This document shows positions 1 through 9,299 of a stretch of DNA of 64,000 nucleotides, piece by piece (within the stretch, counting starts at the first letter, position 1; each line of letters starts with the position of its first letter). A program made the translations under genes and the position numbers. The stretch is from assembly GCA_002483445.1 (NCBI GenBank), contig DLHY01000004.1, positions 29,236 to 93,235 of the forward strand. The letters run 5' to 3'. Below the pieces are notes generated by a model. It saw only the letters and a program-made list of their open reading frames with translations, did no database searches and was not told where the DNA came from. The stretch is from Blastocatellia bacterium UBA7656. Its GTDB lineage: Bacteria; Acidobacteriota; Blastocatellia; UBA7656.

Positions 1-1
1 A

Positions 2-541
2 CTTCTGTCGGCCCGGCCCGTGCGACAGGCCACGGCCCGCCTGATCGAGATTCAAAACAAAGGCGAACTCAGCGAGCCGCTTGAGAAACAACTCCGAGCG
101 TTCGCCGCCGCCGATTTTCCCGATTACATAGTCATCACCCTGACAGTCGATTCCCCGCGACCGAGCAATCATCTTCAGCAGGCCACATTGATGCTGGCCA
201 AGATCACGACCGCCGATCTTCAGAACAACACTTACTTGCTCGCAGGCAATGGCCAGAGAGTTTTTATCAAAGAGTATCAGCCGCCGCGCAATGACGGACT
301 GGGCGCGCGTTTCATCTTCCCGCGCCTCGTAGATGGCAAGCCCTTCATCACGGCTGAAACTGAAAGTATTCTGTTTCACTCGGAGTTCGGGGGAGAAGGC
401 GCAACTGCCTCGACCGGTACAAATACTGCGCAGCAGACCGGCCCTTCAGCGTCGAGCAGCATCACGCCATTCAGCAACTTCGTTCTGAATATGCGCTACA
501 AGATCAAGGATATGACATTCGGCGGCAAGCTCGAATATTAG
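2..541 (+). CDS. hypothetical protein, 5'-truncated by window edge
   Basis: The reading frame is open from base 2 to the TAG at 539-541, so the protein probably begins upstream. A GTG at 20 is the first candidate start inside the window, but nothing supports it as the real one. The visible 173-179 residues are soluble, with a low-complexity Gly/Ala/Ser/Thr stretch around residues 125-147, and end in a Lys/Tyr-rich tail. No signal peptide or known motif is visible in the part seen. I do not recognise the family. It is followed by a short low-complexity stretch (541-600) with ATCACTCATC-type repeats. Confidence 0.55.
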   Translation, partial: LLSARPVRQATARLIEIQNKGELSEPLEKQLRAFAAADFPDYIVITLTVDSPRPSNHLQQATLMLAKITTADLQNNTYLLAGNGQRVFIKEYQPPRNDGLGARFIFPRLVDGKPFITAETESILFHSEFGGEGATASTGTNTAQQTGPSASSSITPFSNFVLNMRYKIKDMTFGGKLEY

Positions 542-604
542 GTGATGGGGGATGGGTAAGAAAGCCATCTCTTCATCCATCACTCATCGCTGTGTTCATA
601 GAAA

Positions 605-1714
605 TCACTTGCCGCTGAAGTACACGACGTTCGGCGCGTCGCTTCGACCGGCGGCGATGTCCGGGTAACCATCTCTGTTGAGATCGCCGAGCGCAATTCC
701 ATAGACCGCCCCTTTCCCATCGCCGAAGCGCACCTGCTCGAAGTTGCGCCCGGTTCCGTCATTGAAGAAAACCGATCCCGGCGCAGTCACATATCCGATT
801 ACGATATCCATCTTGCCATCGCGATTCATGTCGCCGACAGCGATGGCATAAGGCACGAGAGTTTTTTCGCCAATCGGCATACCGTCGCTGAATCCGCCCT
901 GTTTGTCGTTGAGGAAGACGTAAGAGCCGCTTTTCTCATCGCCGACTATGAGATCGATCCAGCCATCGCCATTGAGGTCGCCCGCCGCCGCCGTGCGAGC
1001 CGAAGATGCGGCAGGGCCGAACGATTTGGTTTTGGCAAATCCCGCTTTGTCATCATTGAAGTAAATCGCGCTTTGCCCACCGTCGCGGTGCGGCACAGCC
1101 AGATCGATGAACCCATCCCGATTGAAATCGGCAGGCACGATTGTCGTGGCTGACCCTGATGGTATGGCTATGCAGTCGTTGCGGTTGAAATTGCCTCGGC
1201 CATCATTGAGGCACACATAGCTTGGCATCCCGCGGTTGGCGGCGATCATGTCTGGCTTTTTGTCGCCGTTGAGATCCGCCGCATCCGCGTTTCTTGTCGT
1301 CCATCGGGGATCGCCCCATGTGCCTGAGACGCGGAAGTTCGCTTTCCCATCGTTGAGGTAGATCAGTTTATCGTCGGGCTTGTCATTGCTGACGGCAACA
1401 TCGAGATCGCCATCGCCGTCGAGATCGGCAAGGACAGCCGAATAGGTTCTGTCAGGGGCCGCGCCGAGGTTTCGCGCCTCCTTAAATTCGCCCTTGCCGT
1501 TGTTGAGCAGCACGCGATCATGCAGCGGCCAGTGACGCCCTTTAGCCAGCACCAGATCGAGATCGCCATCGCCGTCCAGATCGCCCATACTAGCGTTGGC
1601 CGAAGTTTCGGAGGTCGGCTCAAGACTGACTGAGCGCGCAAATTGCCGCGTCGTTGCAGGTAGAGGAAACGCGACGCCCACAGCGGCGCAAAGAACCAGA
1701 ACATATTTCAGCAT
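605..1714 (-). CDS. secreted FG-GAP/VCBS repeat protein
   Basis: Residues 1-20 form a signal peptide ending near Pro-Ala-Thr. The rest is built from seven repeats of the pattern D-x-(D/N)-x-D-G-x-x-D (for example DLDGDGDLDLV, DLNGDGWIDLI, DLNRDGYPDIA), each followed by a hydrophobic strand and a phrase such as YLNDGKANF. These are FG-GAP/VCBS calcium-binding loops that build a seven-bladed beta-propeller; seven repeats fits one closed propeller. The protein is likely extracellular or periplasmic and may bind ligands or carbohydrate, but no catalytic site is visible. It stands alone, next to an IS relic. Confidence 0.85.
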   Translation of the reverse strand: MLKYVLVLCAAVGVAFPLPATTRQFARSVSLEPTSETSANASMGDLDGDGDLDLVLAKGRHWPLHDRVLLNNGKGEFKEARNLGAAPDRTYSAVLADLDGDGDLDVAVSNDKPDDKLIYLNDGKANFRVSGTWGDPRWTTRNADAADLNGDKKPDMIAANRGMPSYVCLNDGRGNFNRNDCIAIPSGSATTIVPADFNRDGFIDLAVPHRDGGQSAIYFNDDKAGFAKTKSFGPAASSARTAAAGDLNGDGWIDLIVGDEKSGSYVFLNDKQGGFSDGMPIGEKTLVPYAIAVGDMNRDGKMDIVIGYVTAPGSVFFNDGTGRNFEQVRFGDGKGAVYGIALGDLNRDGYPDIAAGRSDAPNVVYFSGK

Positions 1715-1849
1715 CAGCTTCTCCTATGATGAGTTTCCTCCTTAAACGCACATGGCCTCCTGATTGTTCGTGCGATCTTTCAGGAAGGAGACTCAACACC
1801 CTCCTCCGAAAACAATTTGCTGAGTTTAGCGTCCGTTGAGATTGCCTAC

Positions 1850-2590
1850 TATAGTGGACCCCAAAATCAAGACAAATTATCGACCACTTTTAAGGTGGGT
1901 TTTTCTCCTCTCATTTTAGTCGCATAAAGCCATTGTTCCTTCCCAATTCATAGCCCGAAACGAACTTCGGCTGGCGTTCGATACTCCGGTGCTTGATGCA
2001 CTCGCTTGTCATTATAAAACCCCATATAGCTGCCAATGCCTGCGCGCGTCTCTCTCGGCGTCGTGTAACCTTTTATATAAACGTCTTCATACTTGGCCGT
2101 CCGCCATAGCCGCTCGGTAAAGATATTGTCAAAGGCTCGACCTTTCCCATCCATACTGATTCGCACTCCGGCTCATTCAACCAGAGTAATGTATGCCGCG
2201 CTCGTGAACTGTGATCCTTGATCGGAATTCAATCTCTCCGGCTTTCCCTCTCCGAAAGCCGGTTCGACTGCCTTGAGCACGAAATCCACTTCCAGGCTGT
2301 CGTCTAATTCCCAACTTACCACATAACGTGAATACCAATCGATGATCGCCACCAGGTACAGCCAACTCCCAAGCAGTCGAATATAGGTAATATCTATTCC
2401 CCAAACCAAATTGGGCCGCCTGATGGCCAGTCCCTTGAGCAGGTATGGAAAGACCTGCTGACCGGGCAAGGCCCGACTCGAATTGGGCTTTGGCGCGATC
2501 GAGAGTCCTCTTATCCGGGCGGCTATCAGGCTCTTGGAAACTCTTTGGCGCAAATGATAACAAACTCTGCTGCATCGTCCGCGATACTTC
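1850..2590 (-). mobile_element. IS3-family insertion sequence remnant
   Basis: This holds the C-terminal part of an IS3-type OrfB transposase (1948-2544). The sequence TGGACCCCAAAATCAAGAC at 1855-1873 resembles the terminal repeat of IS3-group elements and probably marks the 3' end of the element. No OrfA, no N-terminal half of OrfB and no matching second terminal repeat are visible before the esterase gene begins at 2665. The element is therefore truncated and not mobile by itself. Boundaries are approximate. Confidence 0.7.
1948..2544 (-). pseudogene. IS3-family transposase OrfB (DDE integrase core), truncated, in-frame stop
   Basis: The reading begins near residue motif RIRGLSIAPKPN and continues through PNLVWGIDITYIRL, YLVAIIDWYSRYVVSWEL and NSDQGSQFTSAAY, then RISMDGKGRAFDNIFTERLWRT and YNDKRVHQAPEYRTPAEV. 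These are the first Asp (DITYI), second Asp (NSDQGSQF) and catalytic Glu (FTERLWRT) of the DDE integrase core of IS3 OrfB. At 2167-2172 the frame reads LVE-stop-AGVRIS: a single TGA interrupts an otherwise continuous frame. The N-terminal helix-turn-helix part is missing. It is a dead transposase remnant. Confidence 0.85.
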
Positions 2591-2664
2591 CTTTGACTCT
2601 CCTTGACAAAGCGCGCGCTCACAGTGAGCATATCATCCATTCAATAACGAATGGAGATCAGACG

Positions 2665-3555
2665 ATGAGCAGCCAGGAGATCAAAAATATTCGCGACTTT
2701 CTCGCCGCCTCGCCCGACACCGACAAAATGACGCTCGAAGAGAGGCGCGCTTACTTCAACGATCTCTATCAGCAGTTCCCGACTCCTGAAGATGTGACGA
2801 TTGAATCCATAGTCGCAAACGGCGTCCGCGCTGAATGGGTCAAGGCTCCCGGTGCGAGAGATGAAAGGGTGATCCTTTATCTTCACGGCGGCGGCTACAT
2901 CGCAGGCTCGCCCACGTCGCATCGACATCTGGTTGCGGAACTCAGCCGCGCTTCGCTCTCGGCGGCGCTTTCGGTTGATTATCGCCTCGCGCCTGAACAT
3001 CCGTTTCCCGCCGCTGTCACTGACGCTGTGAGCGCGTACCGATGGCTTATGAATCAAGGCACTCAGCCTGAGCGAATAGTCATCGCGGGAGATTCGGCGG
3101 GCGGAGGATTGACCGTTGCAACGATGGTGTCTCTGCGCGATCAGGGAATCGCGCTTCCGGCAGGAGGCGCGTGCATATCGCCATGGACTGATCTGACCAT
3201 CACAGCCGAGTCTTACAAGACTAAGGCCGCAGCCGATCCGATGATAAACCGCGATCAGCTTTCTATGATGGCTTCAGCTTATCTCGGCGGCGCTGATCCG
3301 CGAACGCCTCTGGCCTCGCCTCTGTTTGCCGATCTGCGAGACCTTCCACCGCTTCTGATTCAGGTCGGATCGGATGAAGTGCTGATAGATGATGCGCTCC
3401 GTCTTGCAGAGCGGGCCAGTCAAGCGGGTGTCGATACGACGCTCGAAGTGTGGGACGAGATGATTCACGTCTGGCACTTCTTTCATCCGATGCTCAAAGA
3501 AGCGCGCGACGCAATCGAACACGCCGCGCAGTTCGTCAGAGCGAACGCACGATGA
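2665..3555 (+). CDS. alpha/beta hydrolase, HSL-type esterase
   Basis: The oxyanion-hole motif HGGG (YLHGGGYIAGSP) near residue 75 and the nucleophile elbow GDSAGGG (catalytic Ser) near 145 define the hormone-sensitive-lipase family of carboxylesterases. The Asp of GSDEVLID and the His in the WHFFHP stretch complete the triad. Length, 296 residues, is normal. The frame is open upstream to 2545, but ATG 2665 is chosen because GGAG lies eight bases ahead, the protein then begins with the usual helical cap, and the upstream part overlaps the IS relic. No signal peptide, so cytoplasmic. Substrate unknown, probably short-chain esters. Confidence 0.9.
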   Translation: MSSQEIKNIRDFLAASPDTDKMTLEERRAYFNDLYQQFPTPEDVTIESIVANGVRAEWVKAPGARDERVILYLHGGGYIAGSPTSHRHLVAELSRASLSAALSVDYRLAPEHPFPAAVTDAVSAYRWLMNQGTQPERIVIAGDSAGGGLTVATMVSLRDQGIALPAGGACISPWTDLTITAESYKTKAAADPMINRDQLSMMASAYLGGADPRTPLASPLFADLRDLPPLLIQVGSDEVLIDDALRLAERASQAGVDTTLEVWDEMIHVWHFFHPMLKEARDAIEHAAQFVRANAR

Positions 3556-3584
3556 GAGAGCCGCAGCGGTTAATCCGTTCCGGG

Positions 3585-4544
3585 TTATTTCCTTTTCAGT
3601 TTCTTTTCGATAATCGGCGCTATGGACTTGATGCCGATCTTTTCACTCAACCACTGAGCGCGATCAATCAATGCCTGAACGTCGTTGAGGTCGTGGCCTG
3701 TGTCGTACCACTTCACGGTCTTAGGCTCCGTCGCAGCCTTCGCGTATCTCTGCATGGCTGCTTCGCCGAAATACTGTTCGAATCTGGCGAACTGAAAAAA
3801 CAGAGGGGTCGGCGCTGCGTGTGCGACATAGTGAATCGGATCGGTGCGGGCATTTACGCTCAGATACGTTTCTATCTTTTCTTTCGACTTGCGCGAGCGC
3901 CACTCCACAAAATCGGGGTCGTCGCTCTCAAGGTATATGGCTGCTCGATCAGGAATTCCGCCGATGAGTACAGCCGCCTTGATGCGTTTATCGATGGCAG
4001 ACAAAATCGCGCCCCACTGCGCGCCATAGCTGTGACCGGCATAAGCTATGCGATTTGGATCAACGTCAGAACGCGCCAGCAGCACGTCGATTGACCGGCG
4101 CAGGTCGACTACTGTTTGAACGTAAAGCTCATGATCGTAATCCGGCCCGTCTATGTCCTTGAGGCTTCGACGCCACGGAGCGGGCCGCGTCCAGGGATAA
4201 TCGATCATCACCGACACGACTCCCGCTTCGGCGTAAAGCGCGGCTTCGGGCAGAAACTCCGTTTTGTTTCCGCTGCCCCAGTGTCCGAACACCAGCCCTG
4301 CAAAAGGCCCCTTGCCCAAGGGCGCGACCAGAAAAGCGGTCACCCGACCTACCTTCGGGCTTGCGTAAGAGATGTCATAAACCCTTACTCCGGCTGTTTC
4401 GCGTATGACGGTCTCTTTCAAATCGAGCGGAGCCTTCTGATCGTAGTCGTAGAGTCGCGCGAGTTCGGAAATCGAACCGACCTGCGAACTCGCCGTCGTT
4501 GAGACTAACAGCGAGAAAAGTAAAGCGCAGATGAGTTTTTTCAT
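3585..4544 (-). CDS. secreted alpha/beta hydrolase (dienelactone hydrolase/acetyl xylan esterase-like)
   Basis: Residues 1-20 are a Sec signal peptide ending in ASSQ. The mature protein has the hydrolase fold with FGHWGSG as oxyanion-loop region, the nucleophile elbow GHSYGAQW (Ser near residue 172) and DTGHDLND as the catalytic His motif near the C-terminus; the acid residue probably lies in the segment just before. Length is 319 residues. It most resembles the exported prolyl-oligopeptidase/dienelactone-hydrolase-like group, so the substrate may be an ester or peptide in the periplasm, but it cannot be named. It is convergent with the esterase at 2665-3555, with 29 bases between the stops. 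Confidence 0.8.
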   Translation of the reverse strand: MKKLICALLFSLLVSTTASSQVGSISELARLYDYDQKAPLDLKETVIRETAGVRVYDISYASPKVGRVTAFLVAPLGKGPFAGLVFGHWGSGNKTEFLPEAALYAEAGVVSVMIDYPWTRPAPWRRSLKDIDGPDYDHELYVQTVVDLRRSIDVLLARSDVDPNRIAYAGHSYGAQWGAILSAIDKRIKAAVLIGGIPDRAAIYLESDDPDFVEWRSRKSKEKIETYLSVNARTDPIHYVAHAAPTPLFFQFARFEQYFGEAAMQRYAKAATEPKTVKWYDTGHDLNDVQALIDRAQWLSEKIGIKSIAPIIEKKLKRK

Positions 4545-4579
4545 GTTTTTCCCTCCATTCGATGTCTGTGAATTCAGGA

Positions 4580-5941
4580 TTATCGTTCAAAGAGCCGATG
4601 CAATAAAAACAGCCCTTCCCGCGTTGCCGAACCTTCCCCCACAGAGCCGCGCAAAAGCAGCGTCCCTTGATCGTTGAGCTTCACGCTTGAGAAAGTTCGC
4701 AAGACAGGAACTCGTTCATTGCTGGTATTACCTCCGATCAACATCAGCATGGCTTTGTTGGAAAGAATCAACAAAGCCATGCGCCCGCTGCTTAACACCA
4801 CCGTAGATACGACCGTCCGGGGAGCAAGGCCCCCGGGATAACCGGCATTGCATATCGCAGGTCCGATGTCTTGTATGGTTTCATCAGGCAGTCCGGGAGC
4901 CGGGTCGCCGGTTAAGACGAACAATCCAGGAACGAAAAATCCAGTGGAGAGAATACCTCTTCGTTTCTTTTTTTTGAACTCTGCCGTTATTAAAGGTGTT
5001 TGAACGTAGATCGCTGGCGGTTCGAGCATACGTTTCAATTTTCCAACTACGGTGTAGGGTGCTCCTTCCTGCAAGTTGCTCCAATACTCGATAATACCCC
5101 TACCCCCATTAAAAAGAACTGCTCTTCTGTAGGACTTGCTGCTGTTGTTTTCGCGATGAACCTGAAGCACACAAACAATGTTGATGCTCATACGGGATAT
5201 GACGAAGTCATCGATTACATCTTTCACTCCCGTTTTGAAGGTTCCCTCCAAATCGCCTGTATTCAGTTCGCCGTTTTGGCTGCTGTACGTATGTTCGAAG
5301 ACGAGGGTCTTCTTGCCATTCTCCACATTGGCAACGAATGCGAGGCTATAGCCGGGGCCTCCAATAGCCGTGATGGCGTTGATGGTCAGTTGAGTGAAGG
5401 ATTCGTAGGTTCGCCCGCGCGGAGACTTACCACCTGCTAGAGCTATCGCCCTGACTTCATCAGGCGTCCATAAAAAAATGCCTTCCTTCGCAGAGCCTCC
5501 TTCGATCTCCGCTCGGAACAGCAGGTATGTCGCTTCCTTTTCCATGAAAGTGAGGCGCGCGAAATCCAAATCTCCGAATGTTTTGTACCTCCCGCCTCCG
5601 GGCGATGGTTCTCCTGAGCGCAGGAGCGCACGGGTCTCGTCCTCCGATATGCGTATGATCGCGCTGTCGACAGAGGCTCCCGCAAGGTTCGCGCTGAAGA
5701 CCACATCGCCTGAGTTGTTGATCGAACTTGCAACGATTTTGGAATACGCGCCGCCCAGATCAGCGGGCGCGGCATCTCCTTCCAATGCGACCACACGAAA
5801 GTCGCTGCCCTGTTCCGGCGAAGAAAGATGGTCGGCGCGAACTTTTACAGGAGAGGTCGTCGCTGTGATAACGACGATCATCACCGCAGCCAGCGCGACG
5901 CTCCGGGCTTGCGCGCAGAAATTGTAAATCATGTTTTTCAA
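4580..5941 (-). CDS. secreted repeat protein of the NNSGDVVF type (DUF7453-like)
   Basis: An N-terminal signal peptide (hydrophobic residues 13-33) is followed by repeats that alternate phrases such as INNSGDVVFSANL, EGIFLW and LAGGKSPRG; a further copy near the C-terminus reads KLNDQGTLLLRGSV. This is the pattern of uncharacterised extracellular beta-rich proteins listed as choice-of-anchor or DUF7453-type tandem repeats. No enzyme motif is visible. The start codon at 5939-5941 overlaps the stop of the gene at 5938-6774 by four bases (ATGA), so the two are probably translated together from one message. Confidence 0.65.
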   Translation of the reverse strand: MKNMIYNFCAQARSVALAAVMIVVITATTSPVKVRADHLSSPEQGSDFRVVALEGDAAPADLGGAYSKIVASSINNSGDVVFSANLAGASVDSAIIRISEDETRALLRSGEPSPGGGRYKTFGDLDFARLTFMEKEATYLLFRAEIEGGSAKEGIFLWTPDEVRAIALAGGKSPRGRTYESFTQLTINAITAIGGPGYSLAFVANVENGKKTLVFEHTYSSQNGELNTGDLEGTFKTGVKDVIDDFVISRMSINIVCVLQVHRENNSSKSYRRAVLFNGGRGIIEYWSNLQEGAPYTVVGKLKRMLEPPAIYVQTPLITAEFKKKKRRGILSTGFFVPGLFVLTGDPAPGLPDETIQDIGPAICNAGYPGGLAPRTVVSTVVLSSGRMALLILSNKAMLMLIGGNTSNERVPVLRTFSSVKLNDQGTLLLRGSVGEGSATREGLFLLHRLFER

Positions 5942-6774
5942 GGTTTCTTCTCCTTTGGCGGATCGATCTTGTAGTTTTCTATCGACGTGTTGAATCGCTT
6001 ATAGTCGCTCCATTCAATGACGAAGTATGTTTCTGCTCCATTGAACAGGCGCGCTTTGCCTATGGTCTTGACCTGCATCAGGCTCGGTATCAACACTCCG
6101 TCGGACAGGCGCGCGACTTCAAAAGCGAGAGATGGGTTATCGTCTAGTCGGTCGGCATTCGGGTAGTTTTTCTGCGCAGGCCGCGCCTGGAGGCGGATGA
6201 CGAACTTCTCGACCGGATCAATCCACACTCTGCCGACGAGATTGAGAATCACTTCCTGGGAAAAATCTTCCGGGCGAAAATCAGGGCGCGGACGGAAGTC
6301 GAAGACCATAGCCTCACGGTCGCGGAAACGCTCGCGGCGAACAGGCGTAAACTGACAGGCGCGCAGGAAATCAAGGATGCCCAGAGTGAAACCTTTGCCC
6401 CGGCCCTGTTTTCGATCCTCATCGTTGTTTCGGCCTTCGCGCTCCATTTTTTCCAGCGCGCTGGCAACCCGTTTCAATTCTTTCGCCGTTTGCTCCTCCG
6501 AAAGCCTTACCCCGTTTCTGCTCACAAGTTTTCGAAGGGGCCGCGCTGTGCCTGACACAGGATAAACCTCGTAGAAAGCAACCGTTTCTTTCGTCACCTC
6601 TCCGCGCCTGTCGAACCTGCGCTCGGTTCGTTTCTCCGTCCAGCCGTAATCGAGCATCCGCTTGGGCATCGCTTCGATATTTCGTTCACATTCGCGCAGG
6701 AGAGCGGAAACATCCTCCTGTGGAATGGCTGCCTGAAGAATGGAGAATGATAAGAAAACAGCCGTTGCCAACAT
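5938..6774 (-). CDS. exported hypothetical protein, LolA/outer-membrane-lipoprotein-sorting-like
   Basis: A short signal peptide (residues 1-18) precedes about 260 residues with the outline TEKRTERRFDRRGEVTKE...YEVYPV...AMVFDFRPRPDF...GRVWIDPVEKFVIRLQARP. That order (a substrate-derived strand, then a GRVWIDPVEKF strand, then further strands) is seen in LolA/LolB-like half-barrel proteins often found beside acidobacterial exported proteins. Function is not known. It is the upstream member of a two-gene unit, with the ATGA overlap to the next gene. Confidence 0.6.
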   Translation of the reverse strand: MLATAVFLSFSILQAAIPQEDVSALLRECERNIEAMPKRMLDYGWTEKRTERRFDRRGEVTKETVAFYEVYPVSGTARPLRKLVSRNGVRLSEEQTAKELKRVASALEKMEREGRNNDEDRKQGRGKGFTLGILDFLRACQFTPVRRERFRDREAMVFDFRPRPDFRPEDFSQEVILNLVGRVWIDPVEKFVIRLQARPAQKNYPNADRLDDNPSLAFEVARLSDGVLIPSLMQVKTIGKARLFNGAETYFVIEWSDYKRFNTSIENYKIDPPKEKKP

Positions 6775-6912
6775 TCGACCCTTCCCCGGAGAGTATGTTC
6801 GGGATGCCAGGTTCCCACTCTGAACGATAAATCAGACGCCAGACTAATGCTATTGCTTTGGCATGAAAGCGGGAAATGAAGGATTGAACCGACAGAAAAT
6901 AGCAACGAACAG

Positions 6913-7689
6913 TCAGATCGAATTGCCGAGCAGTTCCGAAAGTTTCTTTCTGTAGCTGCGACTCAGAGTCAATTGATCGCCCGTCTTCATCACCACCCGA
7001 TATTCGTTATTGAACCACGATTCCAGTCGCTCTATGCGATCAACGTTGACTATCACGCAGCGATGAATGCGCGCGAATTTCTTAGGATCGAGTTTCGATT
7101 CCATACTGCTTATGGCTTCGCGCACGAGGTGAGATTGTTTCCCGCAGTGCAGGCGGACGTATTTGCCTTCGGCTTCGATCCAGTCTATTTCTTCCACGCG
7201 GATGAAAAAGACCTGACCGCTCGATTTTATGGCCAGCCGGTCGAGCGAATGCGAACGCGAACGCAACTCTTCCAACAGCGCGAGCGAAAGCCTTTCGATA
7301 TCGCCACGATCTTTTCTCAATCGATCCTTCGCACGCGCAAGAGCCGAGTCGAATCTATCGCGGCTGAATGGCTTGACCAGATAATCGACTGCGCATACGT
7401 CGAAAGCACGGAGCGCGTAGATGTCGTAGGCGGTCACGAAAATCACCAGAGGCAGCGGCTCAGGATCAGCCCGTTCGAGAATTTCAAAGCCGTCCATTTC
7501 GGGCATCTGCACGTCGAGAAAAAGCAGATCAGGACGATGCTCTCGAATCAACAGCACAGCCGCTCGCCCGCCCGCGCTCTCGCCCGCGATTTCTATGTCG
7601 CGGTCTCGCTCCAAAAGCCTGCGCAATCGGCGACGGGCGAGCGGCTCGTCATCTACGATCAAAGCGCGTATCTTCGCGTCATCGGTCAT
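6913..7689 (-). CDS. LytTR-family response regulator
   Basis: Residues 7-125 are a receiver domain: acidic pair DD at 13-14, phospho-acceptor Asp59 in LFLDVQMPEMDG, switch Thr in FVTAY and Lys in VDYLVKPF. Residues 150-255 are a LytTR DNA-binding domain (IKSSGQVFFIRVEEIDWIEAEGKYVRLH, then FARIHRCVIVNVDRI). It is the response partner of the kinase just upstream: its start overlaps the kinase stop by four bases (7686-7689). LytTR regulators bind direct repeats near promoters; targets here are unknown. Confidence 0.95.
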   Translation of the reverse strand: MTDDAKIRALIVDDEPLARRRLRRLLERDRDIEIAGESAGGRAAVLLIREHRPDLLFLDVQMPEMDGFEILERADPEPLPLVIFVTAYDIYALRAFDVCAVDYLVKPFSRDRFDSALARAKDRLRKDRGDIERLSLALLEELRSRSHSLDRLAIKSSGQVFFIRVEEIDWIEAEGKYVRLHCGKQSHLVREAISSMESKLDPKKFARIHRCVIVNVDRIERLESWFNNEYRVVMKTGDQLTLSRSYRKKLSELLGNSI

Positions 7690-8849
7690 ACGTGTACTGT
7701 CGCGGGAGCGTCACTGGTGACGAAAGGAATCTCTACGTCAACCACCAGTCCGCCTTCCTCCGCGTTTTTCAACTCGAATCGGTGCGCGTCGCCGTAGAGA
7801 CGTTCCAACCGCGCCCGCGTATTTGCAAGGCCGATGCCTTCGCGAAAGCTTTCGCCCAGCCCTGGCCCGTTGTCCTTGATTTGAATCGAGAGCATATCGC
7901 CTGACCCGTGAGCGCGGATTTCAATCGAACCGGGAGTAAAGCGCGGCGCGATGGCATGACGGATTGCGTTTTCGACTATGGGTTGAAGCAGGAGATTCGG
8001 AACTTTCGACGCGAGCGCCTGCGGCTCGATGTCGATTGTCACCGACAACCGATCCTGAAAACGCACGCGCTCGATATCGAGATAGCAGCCCAAAGATTCA
8101 AGCTCCTGGGCGAGCGTGACCTGCTGCGCGGCAGAGGAGTCGAGCGTCATACGAAGGAAATCTCCGAGGCGCGCGATCATCTCGTCAGCCGCTTCCACGT
8201 CTTCTTCCAGAAGCGCGGAGATGGAATTGAGCGTGTTGAACAGGAAGTGCGGATGCAGTTGAACGCGGAGGGCGTGGAGTTGAGCTTCCGTAGCCTGAAG
8301 TCGGGCTTCGGCAAGCTCGGCTTTGAGTTGCGAGGCTTTCAATTCTTTTTCCTGAGAACTGTGATAGAAGTCCACGACCTGACTCACCAGCAATATCGTG
8401 CCGTAGCTCATAAACCCGGTCGGCAGATTGAAGAAGAAAAGGAAGCCATAGAGTTCTGAAACGGTAGAGACCCTGCGAAAGGCGGCGACGTGAAGCATCC
8501 AGCCGAGGATCAGGTAAATCGCGCGATGAATGATCGAGAGGAACACGCAGGCCGAGAGGTGAACCATCAGGCTGACGGGCCAGTTGTCGCGCTCCAGCCT
8601 GAATCGGCGCGTGAGATGAAGTATTATGGGCGCAAGCCCTGCCCATATGATCCAGTAGGGAAGCTCCCAGAGCATCATCTCGCTGAAGGTCGGCGGTTTT
8701 TTGAATATCTCGACGTAGTGATCTGAAAAGAGGTAGTAGTTGAAAGTGAACGAAAGCCCTATGATCATCCAGGCGGCGAAGACCATCATCCACACGAACT
8801 GTGTTTTGAGAGTCTGGCGCAGTCGGATTTTTATCTTTGACAATCTCAC
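7686..8849 (-). CDS. sensor histidine kinase of the LytS/YehU type
   Basis: Four predicted membrane helices (about residues 18-41, 62-80, 93-118 and 134-157) are followed by a coiled coil (165-195) and the His_kinase motif LHPHFLFNTLNSIS, with His201 the likely phospho-acceptor. The ATPase part has the N-box QPIVENAIRHAI and the G-box DNGPGLG. There is no periplasmic sensor domain, so the signal is probably sensed in the membrane. It is followed by its LytTR regulator in an overlapping arrangement. Length 387 residues is usual. Confidence 0.95.
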   Translation of the reverse strand: MRLSKIKIRLRQTLKTQFVWMMVFAAWMIIGLSFTFNYYLFSDHYVEIFKKPPTFSEMMLWELPYWIIWAGLAPIILHLTRRFRLERDNWPVSLMVHLSACVFLSIIHRAIYLILGWMLHVAAFRRVSTVSELYGFLFFFNLPTGFMSYGTILLVSQVVDFYHSSQEKELKASQLKAELAEARLQATEAQLHALRVQLHPHFLFNTLNSISALLEEDVEAADEMIARLGDFLRMTLDSSAAQQVTLAQELESLGCYLDIERVRFQDRLSVTIDIEPQALASKVPNLLLQPIVENAIRHAIAPRFTPGSIEIRAHGSGDMLSIQIKDNGPGLGESFREGIGLANTRARLERLYGDAHRFELKNAEEGGLVVDVEIPFVTSDAPATVHV

Positions 8850-8927
8850 GCCCTAATGATGCGCGATTCACGGGTGTGACTCAAGTGGGATGATGCTGAG
8901 TGTCCGAGCTTTCTGCCAATGCAGCCA

Positions 8928-9233
8928 CTAAACGAATTCAACCCAACTCAGGCCGAGGAACTCAACATCATCTGCCCAGTCCCACAAACCGACCTTTTGT
9001 TCGATTGCTTTTTGAGCGGCGCGAAAAGTGGTGTGGCGAGTGTCGCGCCGGACGATGACGCGCAGTCGGCCTCCGCGCCCGACCATAGCCGCGAGGCTCG
9101 GCCTCAATTCGAGCCAGCCGCGATAAGAGAGAAAGGCGACGGCGATGTCTATGCGTTCGGCGGCGGCGGCGAGATCGCGGATGGCGTCAATGGCCCGCGT
9201 CTCGAAGTTGTCGATGTAGTCTACGTTGAGCAT
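8928..9233 (-). pseudogene. N-terminal fragment of a phospholipase-D-like (PLDc) protein
   Basis: The 101-residue frame starts like a PLD-like N-terminus: helix, IDIAVAFLSYRGWLELRP, then GGRLRVIVRRDTRHTTFRAAQKAIEQ. Such starts are found in PLDc domains fused to helicases or restriction enzymes (NgoFVII type). It stops before the first HxK catalytic motif would be reached, so it cannot be an active nuclease. It lies downstream of an antitoxin-like gene and a decayed methylase-like piece, which suggests it is the residue of a defence or restriction locus. A real short protein cannot be excluded. Confidence 0.5.
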
Positions 9234-9299
9234 TTCAAAAGACCCGGCTTGAGACCGCTATTTTACATCTGCCGGGTTCACGACAGTGATGCCGGTGAT

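Noticed and set aside
9242..9277. Inverted repeat ACCCGGC/GCCGGGT taken as terminator
   Set aside because: The loop is 22 bases and the T-run is short (TCTTTTG on the minus strand), so it was not listed as a terminator.
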